DNA of 10,081 nt from Oscillospiraceae bacterium (GTDB lineage Bacteria; Bacillota; Clostridia; Oscillospirales; Ruminococcaceae). Below are positions 1-5,785 of the stretch, one piece after another. Both the position numbers and the translations under genes were made by a program. The stretch covers positions 1 to 10,081 of the forward strand of contig JAEDHF010000065.1 in the NCBI GenBank assembly GCA_016297165.1, in the 5' to 3' direction. Numbering within the stretch: position 1 is the first letter of the stretch; the number at the start of each line of letters is the position of its first letter. The notes under the pieces were generated by a model. It saw only the letters and a program-made list of their open reading frames with translations. It did no database searches and had not been told where the DNA came from.

Positions 1-829
1 TTTCCTTAACGGTAGCCTTAATAGCCTCGAAGCCGGGAGCGAGGAGCTTTCTGGGGTCGAAGCCCTTGCCCTGGAGGTCCTTACCTTCTTCGATATACTT
101 TCTTGTAGCTTCCTGGAATGCAAGCTGACATTCTGTATTTACGTTAATCTTAGCTACGCCGAGGGAGATAGCCTTCTTAATCATATCTGCGGGGATACCT
201 GTACCACCGTGGAGTACGAGGGGCATATCGCCTACCTTTTCCTTGATAGCTGCTAATGTATCGAAGCTGAGGCCTGCCCAGTTTGCAGGATACTTACCGT
301 GAATGTTACCGATACCTGCTGCGAGCATTGTTACGCCGAGGTCAGCAACCATCTTGCATTCGTCGGGGTCTGCGCATTCGCCCATACCTACAACGCCGTC
401 CTCTTCGCCGCCGATAGAACCAACTTCAGCCTCGAGGGAAATACCGAGGATATCGCAGGTGTTAACGAGAGCTGTTGTCTTAGCGATATTTTCTTCGATA
501 GGATAGTGTGAACCGTCGAACATTACAGAGGAGAAGCCTGCATTGATACAAGCCTTAGCGCCCTCAAAGGTACCGTGGTCGAGGTGGAGAGCAACAGGAA
601 CGGTAATACCGAGCTCCTTGATCATGCCCTTAACCATACCAACGATTGTAGTATAGCCGCACATATACTTGCCTGCGCCTTCGGAAACGCCGAGGATAAC
701 AGGAGAGTTGCATTCCTGTGCTGTGAGGAGGATTGCCTTTGTCCATTCGAGGTTATTGATGTTGAACTGGCCTACTGCGTACTTGCCTTCACGAGCCTTG
801 TTTAACATCTCTTTTGCTGATACTAACAT
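1..829 (-). CDS. fba: class II fructose-1,6-bisphosphate aldolase (3' end outside window)
   Basis: Zinc-dependent aldolase of glycolysis and gluconeogenesis; it reversibly cleaves fructose-1,6-bisphosphate to DHAP and glyceraldehyde-3-phosphate in the cytosol. I translated 276 codons, open to the window edge. Visible landmarks are LHLDHG at residues 81-86 (catalytic Asp84 and zinc His85), SLEAEVGSIGGEED at 131-144, NIHGKY at 175-180 (zinc His177), LHGGTG at 206-211 (zinc His207) and KINVNT at 227-232. The final codons read IKATVKE, where family members of about 285-290 residues are nearly finished, so only some 10-15 residues are missing. The start (MLVSAKEMLN) has AAAGGAAG 8 bases upstream and lies about 30 nt from a predicted promoter. 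Related GatY/KbaY tagatose-bisphosphate aldolases share this fold, so substrate specificity is inferred; a stand-alone gene with a strong promoter favours the glycolytic enzyme. Confidence 0.95.
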   Translation of the reverse strand, partial: MLVSAKEMLNKAREGKYAVGQFNINNLEWTKAILLTAQECNSPVILGVSEGAGKYMCGYTTIVGMVKGMIKELGITVPVALHLDHGTFEGAKACINAGFSSVMFDGSHYPIEENIAKTTALVNTCDILGISLEAEVGSIGGEEDGVVGMGECADPDECKMVADLGVTMLAAGIGNIHGKYPANWAGLSFDTLAAIKEKVGDMPLVLHGGTGIPADMIKKAISLGVAKINVNTECQLAFQEATRKYIEEGKDLQGKGFDPRKLLAPGFEAIKATVKE

Positions 830-867
830 TGGGATTACTTCCTTTCAGTTTTAATAATTACAAGGTT

Positions 868-896
868 ATTTTATCACATATTGCCGAAAAAAGCAA
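868..896 (-). promoter_or_regulatory. predicted promoter of fba
   Basis: On the minus strand, a -35 box TTGCTT (891-896) and a -10 box TAAAAT (868-873) are separated by exactly 17 bp, with TGTGA just before the -10. The start point would be near 861, giving a leader of about 30 nt. It lies entirely between the stop codon of the CofE-like gene and fba, so fba can be transcribed alone. The -35 overlaps a small ATTGC/GCAAT inverted repeat (880-897). Confidence 0.7.
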
Positions 897-911
897 TACG
901 ATAGCCGAATT

Positions 912-1616
912 TTATTCCGTAACCTTACGGACGATAGAGATAGGTGTCTGCTGTGAGCACTGGTCATGGGGATTGTCACGGAAAACCTGTTCGCCGAAGG
1001 CTATAGGCATATCCTGTCTGCTTCTTCCTAAAACGGTAGCGGCAATATCGTTGGCGTCGATTATGATAACGTCACAGCCACAGTGCTTCGCAAGCTCCGC
1101 CGCCGCCTCGTCGGGCTTATCGGGCGCCATTTTTGCGTAGCCGTTATAGGGCGGTATGGTGTATTCACAGGGGCCGTCGATGGCTCTTGCCTTCATGCCG
1201 CAGATATTGTAGAAAACGCCTTTCTTTCCGAAAAGCTTACCGATAGCGGCGCAGAAGGCTGCCCATAAAACCTTGGGACGTCCTACCTCTCTTATGCAAA
1301 GCTCCATAGTTTCGGGCATTCCGAGACCGATTCCGTAGTTGGTCTTAACTACGAAACGGCTCAAAAATCTTGCAAGACGGGAAACCTTTATCTCTTCAAG
1401 CTTAAAGGCTCTGCCCTGGGTGATTGCGATAATCTTCTCCGAGATAATAACGGTATCCCCCTCCATTAAATAGGGGCATACATACTTATCGAGAACGTCG
1501 GTCATAACGTCCTCTTTCATTATTACATGGGTTTTAATGGGATAACGGGCGTAGGTTCCGAAATCTGTATCTATTGTAAGGCTTTTACCCTCGTTGGGCA
1601 CGAAAGGCATTTCCAT
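912..1616 (-). CDS. CofE-like protein (F420-0:gamma-glutamyl ligase family)
   Basis: 234 residues resembling the coenzyme F420-0:L-glutamate ligase (CofE) domain, which in methanogens and actinobacteria adds glutamates to F420-0 using GTP. Recognisable parts are the N-terminal YARYPIKTHVI stretch (about 22-32), a GDTVIISEKIIAITQGRAF block (about 53-71) typical of the family's 'GDVvvvsqKivsk.eGr' segment, GIGLGMPETMELCIREVG (about 95-112), and a C-terminal half with VIIIDANDIAATVLG (about 184-198). Known family role: ATP/GTP-dependent amide ligation. No cofC, cofD or other F420 gene is in this window, and clostridia are not known as F420 producers, so the substrate here is unknown. The start has AAAGGA upstream; a second ATG two codons in lacks a better ribosome site. 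The gene is divergent from the decarboxylase and has its own promoter. Family assignment is fairly sure; function is not. Confidence 0.78.
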   Translation of the reverse strand: MEMPFVPNEGKSLTIDTDFGTYARYPIKTHVIMKEDVMTDVLDKYVCPYLMEGDTVIISEKIIAITQGRAFKLEEIKVSRLARFLSRFVVKTNYGIGLGMPETMELCIREVGRPKVLWAAFCAAIGKLFGKKGVFYNICGMKARAIDGPCEYTIPPYNGYAKMAPDKPDEAAAELAKHCGCDVIIIDANDIAATVLGRSRQDMPIAFGEQVFRDNPHDQCSQQTPISIVRKVTE

Positions 1617-1662
1617 TCTTTATCATTCCTTTTTTGTAAAATTACAGTATTCTATCCAAAAT

Positions 1663-1691
1663 ATTATACCACTTCGTGAAAAATTAGTCAA
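1663..1691 (-). promoter_or_regulatory. predicted promoter of the CofE-like gene
   Basis: Minus strand: -35 TTGACT (1686-1691), 17-bp spacer, -10 TATAAT (1663-1668), preceded by GTGG so that it also reads as an extended -10 (TGG-TATAAT). Start point predicted near 1656, giving a leader of about 40 nt. It faces away from the decarboxylase promoter, and the two -35 boxes are about 30 bp apart. Confidence 0.8.
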
Positions 1692-1697
1692 CTGATA

Positions 1698-1743
1698 TTG
1701 CAAAAAAAGTTAAGGTGTGGTTGCAAAAAAAGTTAAGGTGTGG
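1698..1743 (+). repeat. exact 23-bp tandem direct duplication in a promoter
   Basis: Positions 1698-1720 and 1721-1743 are identical. Each copy starts TTGCAAAAAAAG and ends TTAAGGTGTGG. The second copy supplies the -35 box and the whole 17-bp spacer of the decarboxylase promoter; the first lies directly upstream of it. Either replication slippage on the A-run or a tandem operator/UP-like element could explain it. Confidence 0.95.
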
Positions 1744-1749
1744 TATATT
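1721..1749 (+). promoter_or_regulatory. predicted promoter of the PLP decarboxylase gene
   Basis: -35 TTGCAA (1721-1726), 17-bp spacer, -10 TATATT (1744-1749), with TGG before the -10. The start point near 1756 gives a leader of about 34 nt before the ATG at 1790. This promoter rules out the upstream in-frame GTG at 1715 as a start. Confidence 0.7.
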
Positions 1750-1789
1750 ATTTTATATGATAAGCTTTTCAAAAAGAGGATTACCTATA

Positions 1790-3070
1790 ATGAATACACC
1801 TATTCATGATTTTCTGATAAAATACAGCGAAAACTCGCCCCTGCGCTGCCATATGCCCGGAGATAAGGGGCAGAAGGAGCCTCTCGACATCACCGAAATA
1901 AAGGGCGCAGACAGCCTTTATGAAGCAAAGGGAATAATCGGCGAGAGCGAGGAAAACGCCGCCCGTCTTTACGGCTCGGGAGCGGTATGCTATTCCTGCG
2001 GCGGAAGCACTCTTTCCATAAGCACAATGCTCTGTATGGCAAGGCTTCTTACCCGAAAGGATACAATAGTAGCAGGCCGCTACAGCCACAGAAGCCTTAT
2101 TGATTCCTGCATAATGCTGGGGCTTAAGGTGAAATGGGTATATCCCGAAAAGTATCTTTCCGCCGATATACCGCCCTCTGAAATAGAAAGAGCCATAGAC
2201 GAAAATACGGCGGCAGTATTCATAAACAGTATAGACTACTACGGCGGAACAGCCGATATCAGGAGTATAGGGGAAATATGCCGTAAGAAGGGCGTTTTGC
2301 TCCTTGTAGATAATGCCCACGGCGCTTATCGGATATTTACCGAAACCCACCCCATAGCCTTAGGGGCGGATATGTGTGCAGACAGCGCTCATAAGACAAT
2401 GCCTGCCATTACGGGAACAGCGCTACTGCACCTAAAAAACAAGGAGCATAAGCCCTTGGCAAAGGAGGCTATGGCGCTTTTCGGAAGCTCAAGCCCTTCC
2501 TATCTGATGCTTGATAGTCTCGACCTTTGCAACCGCTTTATCGAGGAGGAAAAGGAGACAGCGGAAGAAAGACTGAGGGCTGTATCCTCTCTTAAGGAGC
2601 GCCTGTCTCTTAAGGGAATCAGAGTGGAAAACAGCGACGAAATGCGTATTACTATCGACGCTAACAGACATGGCTACAGCGGCTATGATTTCGCCGAGGA
2701 GCTAAGGCGGTCGGGAATTGAATGTGAAATGAGCGACGACAGGTATGTGGTACTCCTGTTCTCGGTAGCCCAGCCAATGGAGGATTTCGACAGAATTGTT
2801 GAGGCACTTACAGGTATGAGGAAGAAATTCGCTATCGTTCCTAAGGAGAGGGAAATAATTAAGCCGCGGTCGGTAATCGCCCCCCGAAAGGCATTCTTCT
2901 CCATAACCGAAACCGTTAATACGGGGGCGGCGCTTGGTAAGGTCTGCGCCGGGGTTACCTGCCCCTGTCCTCCCTGTGTTCCCGTGATAATGCCGGGAGA
3001 GGTTATAACCGCCGAGATTATAAATGTGCTTAAGGATTACGGCGTTGAGGAAATAAGGGTGGTAATGTAA
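1790..3070 (+). CDS. Orn/Lys/Arg decarboxylase family protein (PLP-dependent, fold type I)
   Basis: 426 residues from the ATG at 1790, chosen because AGAGGA lies 9 bases upstream and the promoter at 1721-1749 lies between it and the earlier in-frame GTG. Fold-type-I PLP enzyme of the short Firmicute SpeA/YaaO-like group, which decarboxylates a basic amino acid to a polyamine (agmatine, cadaverine or putrescine). Visible: CHMPGDKGQ near residues 20-28 (usual motif PGHK), SCGGSTLS near 69-76, SHRSLID, DYYGG near 150, LLVDNAHGAYR with Asp174 and His177 (cofactor-binding strand), DSAHKTMP with Lys202 as the Schiff-base lysine, and a C-terminal CVPVIMPGEVIT like the family's 'P.iPllvPGE'. The substrate cannot be read from sequence. 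Lone gene on the plus strand, closed by a terminator. The Asp in place of His in PGHK is unusual. Confidence 0.88.
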   Translation: MNTPIHDFLIKYSENSPLRCHMPGDKGQKEPLDITEIKGADSLYEAKGIIGESEENAARLYGSGAVCYSCGGSTLSISTMLCMARLLTRKDTIVAGRYSHRSLIDSCIMLGLKVKWVYPEKYLSADIPPSEIERAIDENTAAVFINSIDYYGGTADIRSIGEICRKKGVLLLVDNAHGAYRIFTETHPIALGADMCADSAHKTMPAITGTALLHLKNKEHKPLAKEAMALFGSSSPSYLMLDSLDLCNRFIEEEKETAEERLRAVSSLKERLSLKGIRVENSDEMRITIDANRHGYSGYDFAEELRRSGIECEMSDDRYVVLLFSVAQPMEDFDRIVEALTGMRKKFAIVPKEREIIKPRSVIAPRKAFFSITETVNTGAALGKVCAGVTCPCPPCVPVIMPGEVITAEIINVLKDYGVEEIRVVM

Positions 3071-3075
3071 TACTA

Positions 3076-3112
3076 AGCGGCAGTAAGCAAGGTGCTTACT
3101 GCCGCTGTTTTT
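3076..3112 (+). terminator. intrinsic terminator of the decarboxylase gene
   Basis: A perfect 13-bp stem (AGCGGCAGTAAGC at 3076-3088 with its complement at 3094-3106), a 5-base loop AAGGT, then G and five Ts. It begins 6 bases after the TAA stop. On the minus strand no T-run follows the stem, so it serves yebC less well, though the hairpin lies only 22 bases beyond the yebC stop. Confidence 0.93.
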
Positions 3113-3127
3113 GCTATAAGAGAAAGC

Positions 3128-3862
3128 TTATTCAGCCTCTTCCCAGTTATGCCAAACGTTCTGTACATCATCGTTATCGTCGAGGGCGTCGAGAAGAAGT
3201 CCCATCTTCTTGATATGGTCCTCGTCGGTAAGGGTGGTGTATGTAGAGGGCACCATAGCGGGCTCTGCGGAAAGAACGTTATAGCCCATTCCTCTTAATG
3301 CGTCGCCTACCTCGTTAACGGTGGTGGGGTCGGTGGTGATTTCTACACAGCCGTCCTCAAAGGCGAAGTCATCGCCGCCTGCCTCAAGGATATCCTCCAT
3401 AGCCTTGTCCTCGTCGATGTCGCCCTCCTCGTTATCGAGAACGACGATACCCTTTTCGCTGAACATAAAGGATACACAGCCCGAGGTGCCGAGGTTGCCG
3501 CCGAACTTATCGAAATAATGGCGGATTTCGCCTGCTGTTCTGTTTCTGTTATCGGTAAGACAGTCAACTATAACAGCTACGCCGTTAGGTCCGTAGCCCT
3601 CGTAAACGCAGTTTTCGTAGTTGGTCTTTTCGCCGTCGCCCGTTGCTTTCTTGATGAGACGGTCGATATTGTCGTTGGGGATATTGTTGGATTTAGCCTT
3701 CTGGATAAGCTGAGCAAGCTTAGAGTTGCTGGAGGGGTCTCCGCCGCCTTCCTTGATTGCTACTACGATTTCACGGCTTATTTTTGTGAAAACCTTGGCT
3801 CTTGCGCCGTCCTTTTCACCCTTTTTTCTTTTAATTGTACTCCATTTAGAATGTCCTGACAT
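3128..3862 (-). CDS. yebC: YebC/PmpR family protein (TACO1-like)
   Basis: 244 residues, full family length. The N-terminal signature MSGHSKWSTIKRKKG and the following KISREIVVAIKEGG are the hallmark of the family. Also visible are SNNIPNDNIDRLIKKATG (about 59-76), YEGYGPNGVAVIVDCLTDN (about 86-104) and the GGNLGTSGCVSFMF block (about 120-133), then an acidic C-terminal third. Long labelled a probable transcriptional regulator; members including mitochondrial TACO1 and Bacillus YebC2-type proteins act in translation, relieving stalls at polyproline-like stretches. Which role holds here is inferred. Ribosome site AAGGAG lies 6 bases before the ATG. The promoter lies beyond a MITE-like element, giving a long predicted leader of about 225 nt. 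Convergent with the decarboxylase gene. Confidence 0.96.
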   Translation of the reverse strand: MSGHSKWSTIKRKKGEKDGARAKVFTKISREIVVAIKEGGGDPSSNSKLAQLIQKAKSNNIPNDNIDRLIKKATGDGEKTNYENCVYEGYGPNGVAVIVDCLTDNRNRTAGEIRHYFDKFGGNLGTSGCVSFMFSEKGIVVLDNEEGDIDEDKAMEDILEAGGDDFAFEDGCVEITTDPTTVNEVGDALRGMGYNVLSAEPAMVPSTYTTLTDEDHIKKMGLLLDALDDNDDVQNVWHNWEEAE

Positions 3863-3922
3863 ATTTTACTCCTTATTATACGGCAGTCCTTTTACGAGGG
3901 GCAGTGCCGCTTATTTAAAACA

Positions 3923-4089
3923 TATGGTCGCCTCTAAAAATCTATGTCGTTTATATGTGCTGTGAATTTAGTTGTAAGCTTGTCCAAAATTTTCGCAGTA
4001 ATACCGACGTATTTCAAGGAAATTTTGGGCAATATTACGGCTAAAGGCATTGTGCAGAGAAATGGCATAGGTTTTTAGAGGTGACCATA
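3923..4089. mobile_element. MITE-like element with 24-bp terminal inverted repeats
   Basis: The left end (3923-3946) and the reverse complement of the right end (4066-4089) match at 22 of 24 positions; both read TATGGTC.CCTCTAAAAA.CTATG. The outermost TA on each side could be a duplicated TA target, as left by Tc1/mariner-type insertions. Inside is a second inverted repeat: CCAAAATTT (3984-3992) against AAATTTTGG (4020-4028), itself enclosing an AATAC/GTATT mini-hairpin. No ORF of its own, so it would be non-autonomous. It lies between the yebC promoter and the gene, so it is transcribed as part of the 5' UTR. Alternative: a leader RNA element of yebC with a long closing helix. Confidence 0.6.
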
Positions 4090-4095
4090 CATTAT

Positions 4096-4124
4096 ATTAT
4101 ACTATTTACTTGTGCAGTTGTCAA
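4096..4124 (-). promoter_or_regulatory. predicted promoter of yebC
   Basis: Minus strand: perfect consensus TTGACA (4119-4124), 17-bp spacer, TATAAT (4096-4101). The -35 begins 2 bases after the yitT stop codon. The start point is predicted at about 4089, which is the outer end of the inverted-repeat element, so the transcript would begin with the terminal repeat. No other good promoter is seen before yebC. Confidence 0.85.
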
Positions 4125-4126
4125 TA

Positions 4127-5038
4127 CTAATCGTTACTGTGGAAGCCCTCGCCGAGAACCTCGCTGGCTACTGCGGTAATAATAAAGGCAGAGGGGTCTA
4201 TTTCCCTTACCTTCCTTTTAAGCTTGACGTACTCATTTTTATGAACTGCACAGCATATCACATTTTTGCTGTTTCCCGAATAGACTCCCGTTCCGTTGAG
4301 CATAGTTGCCCCTCGGGACAGGTCGTTTACGATGGCGGAGCCGATTTTTTCGGGCTCGTTGGAGAAAATAAGCACAAGCTTTCCCTGTAGGGTGCCGTAG
4401 AGGATAGCGTCGATAACCCTTGAGCCTACGAAAATAGCTACAACGGCGTAAAGTCCCGATTCAATATTTCCGTAAACCAGTACCGAGATAAGGACTACTA
4501 CTGCGTCGGTTATCATTGTAATTGAGCCGAGGCTAAGGTAGGGCTTTGCTTTTTGTATCAGCTTATTTATTATATCCGTACCGCCGGTGGTGCCCTCACG
4601 GTAATATACGAGACCAAGTCCCGTACCGATAAGAAGTCCGCCGAAGAGGGCGGCTAAAATCCTGTCGCCTTCATATACGGGGAAAAATGGCTTAAGGACG
4701 TCTGTACCTATGGATACGAAAACTACTGCAATCAGAGTACGCACCATAAGCATTCTTCCGAGCTTAATAAAGCCGGCAATAACGAGAGGAATATTTATAA
4801 GGGCGAAAAGCGTACCGATTCCGATAGCGCCGCCCGATACGTGGTTGATAACCGTTGCAAGACCGCCCATACCGCCGGGGGCGATATCGTTAGGAGCGGT
4901 AAACATATTTATTGCAAGGGAATAGGAAAAAGCGCCGAGGGCGATAAAGAGAATGTCAAGAACCCAACGCTTAAGGCTTTTCCCGAAGCTTTTCCTTTTC
5001 TCCGCTTTTTCGGATTTATTCCGTTTTTTCTTTTTCAT
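4127..5038 (-). CDS. YitT family membrane protein (DUF161 + DUF2179)
   Basis: 303 residues. A very basic N-terminal tail (1-24, rich in Lys/Arg) precedes about five or six membrane segments, for example about 26-46, 77-93, 98-114, 127-146, 173-190 and 196-214. Between them are the family motif EGTTGGTDI (148-156) and APGGMGGLA (53-61). The soluble C-terminal DUF2179 domain (about 220-303) shows SRGATMLNGTGVYSG (241-255) and DPSAFIITAVASEVLGEGF (281-299). YitT proteins are widespread in Firmicutes at the cell membrane; their transported substrate or role is not established, and the C-terminal domain is thought to be a small-ligand or regulatory domain. The ATG at 5038 lies inside the end of mrnC (23-bp overlap) with GAGGT 8 bases upstream, so the two are co-transcribed and probably coupled in translation. 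Confidence 0.92.
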   Translation of the reverse strand: MKKKKRNKSEKAEKRKSFGKSLKRWVLDILFIALGAFSYSLAINMFTAPNDIAPGGMGGLATVINHVSGGAIGIGTLFALINIPLVIAGFIKLGRMLMVRTLIAVVFVSIGTDVLKPFFPVYEGDRILAALFGGLLIGTGLGLVYYREGTTGGTDIINKLIQKAKPYLSLGSITMITDAVVVLISVLVYGNIESGLYAVVAIFVGSRVIDAILYGTLQGKLVLIFSNEPEKIGSAIVNDLSRGATMLNGTGVYSGNSKNVICCAVHKNEYVKLKRKVREIDPSAFIITAVASEVLGEGFHSND

Positions 5039-5417
5039 TACAAATTACCTCAAAAAGCTCTTCAATACGCTCCTTTTCGCCGATAAGGGAGAGGTAGCCG
5101 AATAAAACCTCAATGGCGGTAGCCTTATGGTATTCGCATTGATTGCTGGATTTCGGGGCGGTAAGCCCTGTGGCATTTCTTCCTCTTTTAAGGATATCCG
5201 TTTCCTCCTCGGTTAAAATAGGGAGCAGGAGGTCGTACGCCATAGCCTGAAAGGAGGCTCTTACCATTTCTACCGAAGCCTTATGGAGAGCGTTGGAGGG
5301 ACGGCTTCCGCCCCGGACTATTTTTCTCCTTACGAGCTCCTCATATACGCAGTCGCCGTAAAATGCAAGGGTAGTGGGGCTGAGCTGTTTTGCCTCAGCT
5401 TTTGTCATTGTTTTCAT
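5016..5417 (-). CDS. mrnC: Mini-ribonuclease III
   Basis: 133 residues, the normal length for this RNase III relative, which has the catalytic domain but no double-stranded-RNA-binding domain. In Bacillus it matures the ends of 23S rRNA as a dimer. Seen here: LAFYGDCVYEELVR (17-30) containing the catalytic Asp22, RPSNALHKASVEMV (39-52), ILKRGRNA (75-82), and YHKATAIEVLFGYLSL (96-111) with the second acidic residue Glu103. Start has AAAGGAAG upstream; a second Met at codon 4 is less well placed. A promoter lies about 70 nt upstream. First gene of a two-gene operon with the YitT-family gene, which overlaps its 3' end. In Bacillus mrnC follows cysS; here it does not. Confidence 0.95.
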   Translation of the reverse strand: MKTMTKAEAKQLSPTTLAFYGDCVYEELVRRKIVRGGSRPSNALHKASVEMVRASFQAMAYDLLLPILTEEETDILKRGRNATGLTAPKSSNQCEYHKATAIEVLFGYLSLIGEKERIEELFEVICNEKEKTE

Positions 5418-5492
5418 ATTTATTCTTCCTTTATTTTATGCAGGATTAGCAGAAAAAGATTGAGGTAAATTCTGTTATTTTTCTTGTTGTGC

Positions 5493-5521
5493 ATTTTATA
5501 AACTACCGACCAGACTGTTAA
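5493..5521 (-). promoter_or_regulatory. predicted promoter of mrnC-yitT
   Basis: Minus strand: -35 TTAACA (5516-5521), 17-bp spacer, -10 TAAAAT (5493-5498); each differs from consensus at one base. Start point near 5486, leader about 69 nt. Its spacer includes CCGACC (5506-5511), which lies in register with the downstream repeat array and may be the decayed edge of a repeat copy. Confidence 0.65.
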
Positions 5522-5543
5522 GGAAAACCGAAAAATCGTATTA

Positions 5544-5785
5544 TTTAAAGGTCGGAATAGGCAGGGCGGTTTCCGCTTATCGGAATAGCCGATTTATCAA
5601 AGGTTGAGCTCCGACCGTCAGCGAGATTTGAAATAAAACAGTTCTCTTTAAAGGTCGGAATTGGCAGGGCGGCGTCCGCTTATCCGGAATAGCCGATTTA
5701 TCAAAGGTTGAGCTCCGACCGTCAGCTTCATTTTAAATATAGCCGTTCTTTTTAAAGGTCGGAATAGGCAGGGCGGCGTCCGCCC
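5544..5785. repeat. tandem repeat array, about 104-bp period, 2.4 copies, each with hairpin potential
   Basis: Core units at 5544-5622 and 5647-5726 (79 and 80 bp) are almost identical, separated by diverged 24-bp spacers (5623-5646, 5727-5750). A third copy starts at 5751 and is cut at 5785 by the obg stop codon. Spacing of unit starts is 103 and 104. Each unit begins TTTAAAGGTCGGAAT and ends GAGCTCCGACCGTCAGC, so GGTCGGA and TCCGACC can close a stem. Inside are a hairpin GGGCGG-(TTT or CGT)-CCGCTT and a hairpin CGG-AATAG-CCG. In the truncated copy the first hairpin becomes a perfect GGGCGG/CCGCCC (5771-5785) abutting obg. A lone CCGACC at 5506-5511, one period to the left, suggests an older degenerate copy. 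The 368 bases between mrnC and obg hold only this array and the mrnC promoter. Confidence 0.93.

Noticed and set aside
1715..1789. N-terminal 25-residue extension of the decarboxylase from a GTG at 1715
   Set aside because: It begins inside the tandem duplication and upstream of the predicted promoter, has no ribosome site, and the family homology starts at the ATG at 1790. The ATG at 1757 sits at the transcription start and is also unlikely.
1781..2350. 189-residue open frame on the minus strand
   Set aside because: Antisense shadow of the decarboxylase gene; composition is cysteine- and tyrosine-rich, and no ribosome site or family resemblance is seen.
3518..3859. 113-residue plus-strand open frame inside yebC
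   Set aside because: Antisense shadow of a clear conserved gene; no promoter or ribosome site.
3871..3905. TATAAT just before the yebC ribosome site as its promoter
   Set aside because: No acceptable -35 at 17 bp, and the start would fall inside the Shine-Dalgarno; the consensus promoter at 4096-4124 is far better.
5544..5785. Repeats with equal 24-bp spacers, superficially CRISPR-like
   Set aside because: Repeat units are about 80 bp, far too long; the spacers are related to each other (about 15 of 24 positions match); there are only 2-3 copies and no cas genes.
5771..5785. GGGCGG/CCGCCC hairpin right after the obg stop as an intrinsic terminator
   Set aside because: No U tract follows on the minus strand; the hairpin is part of the repeat unit.
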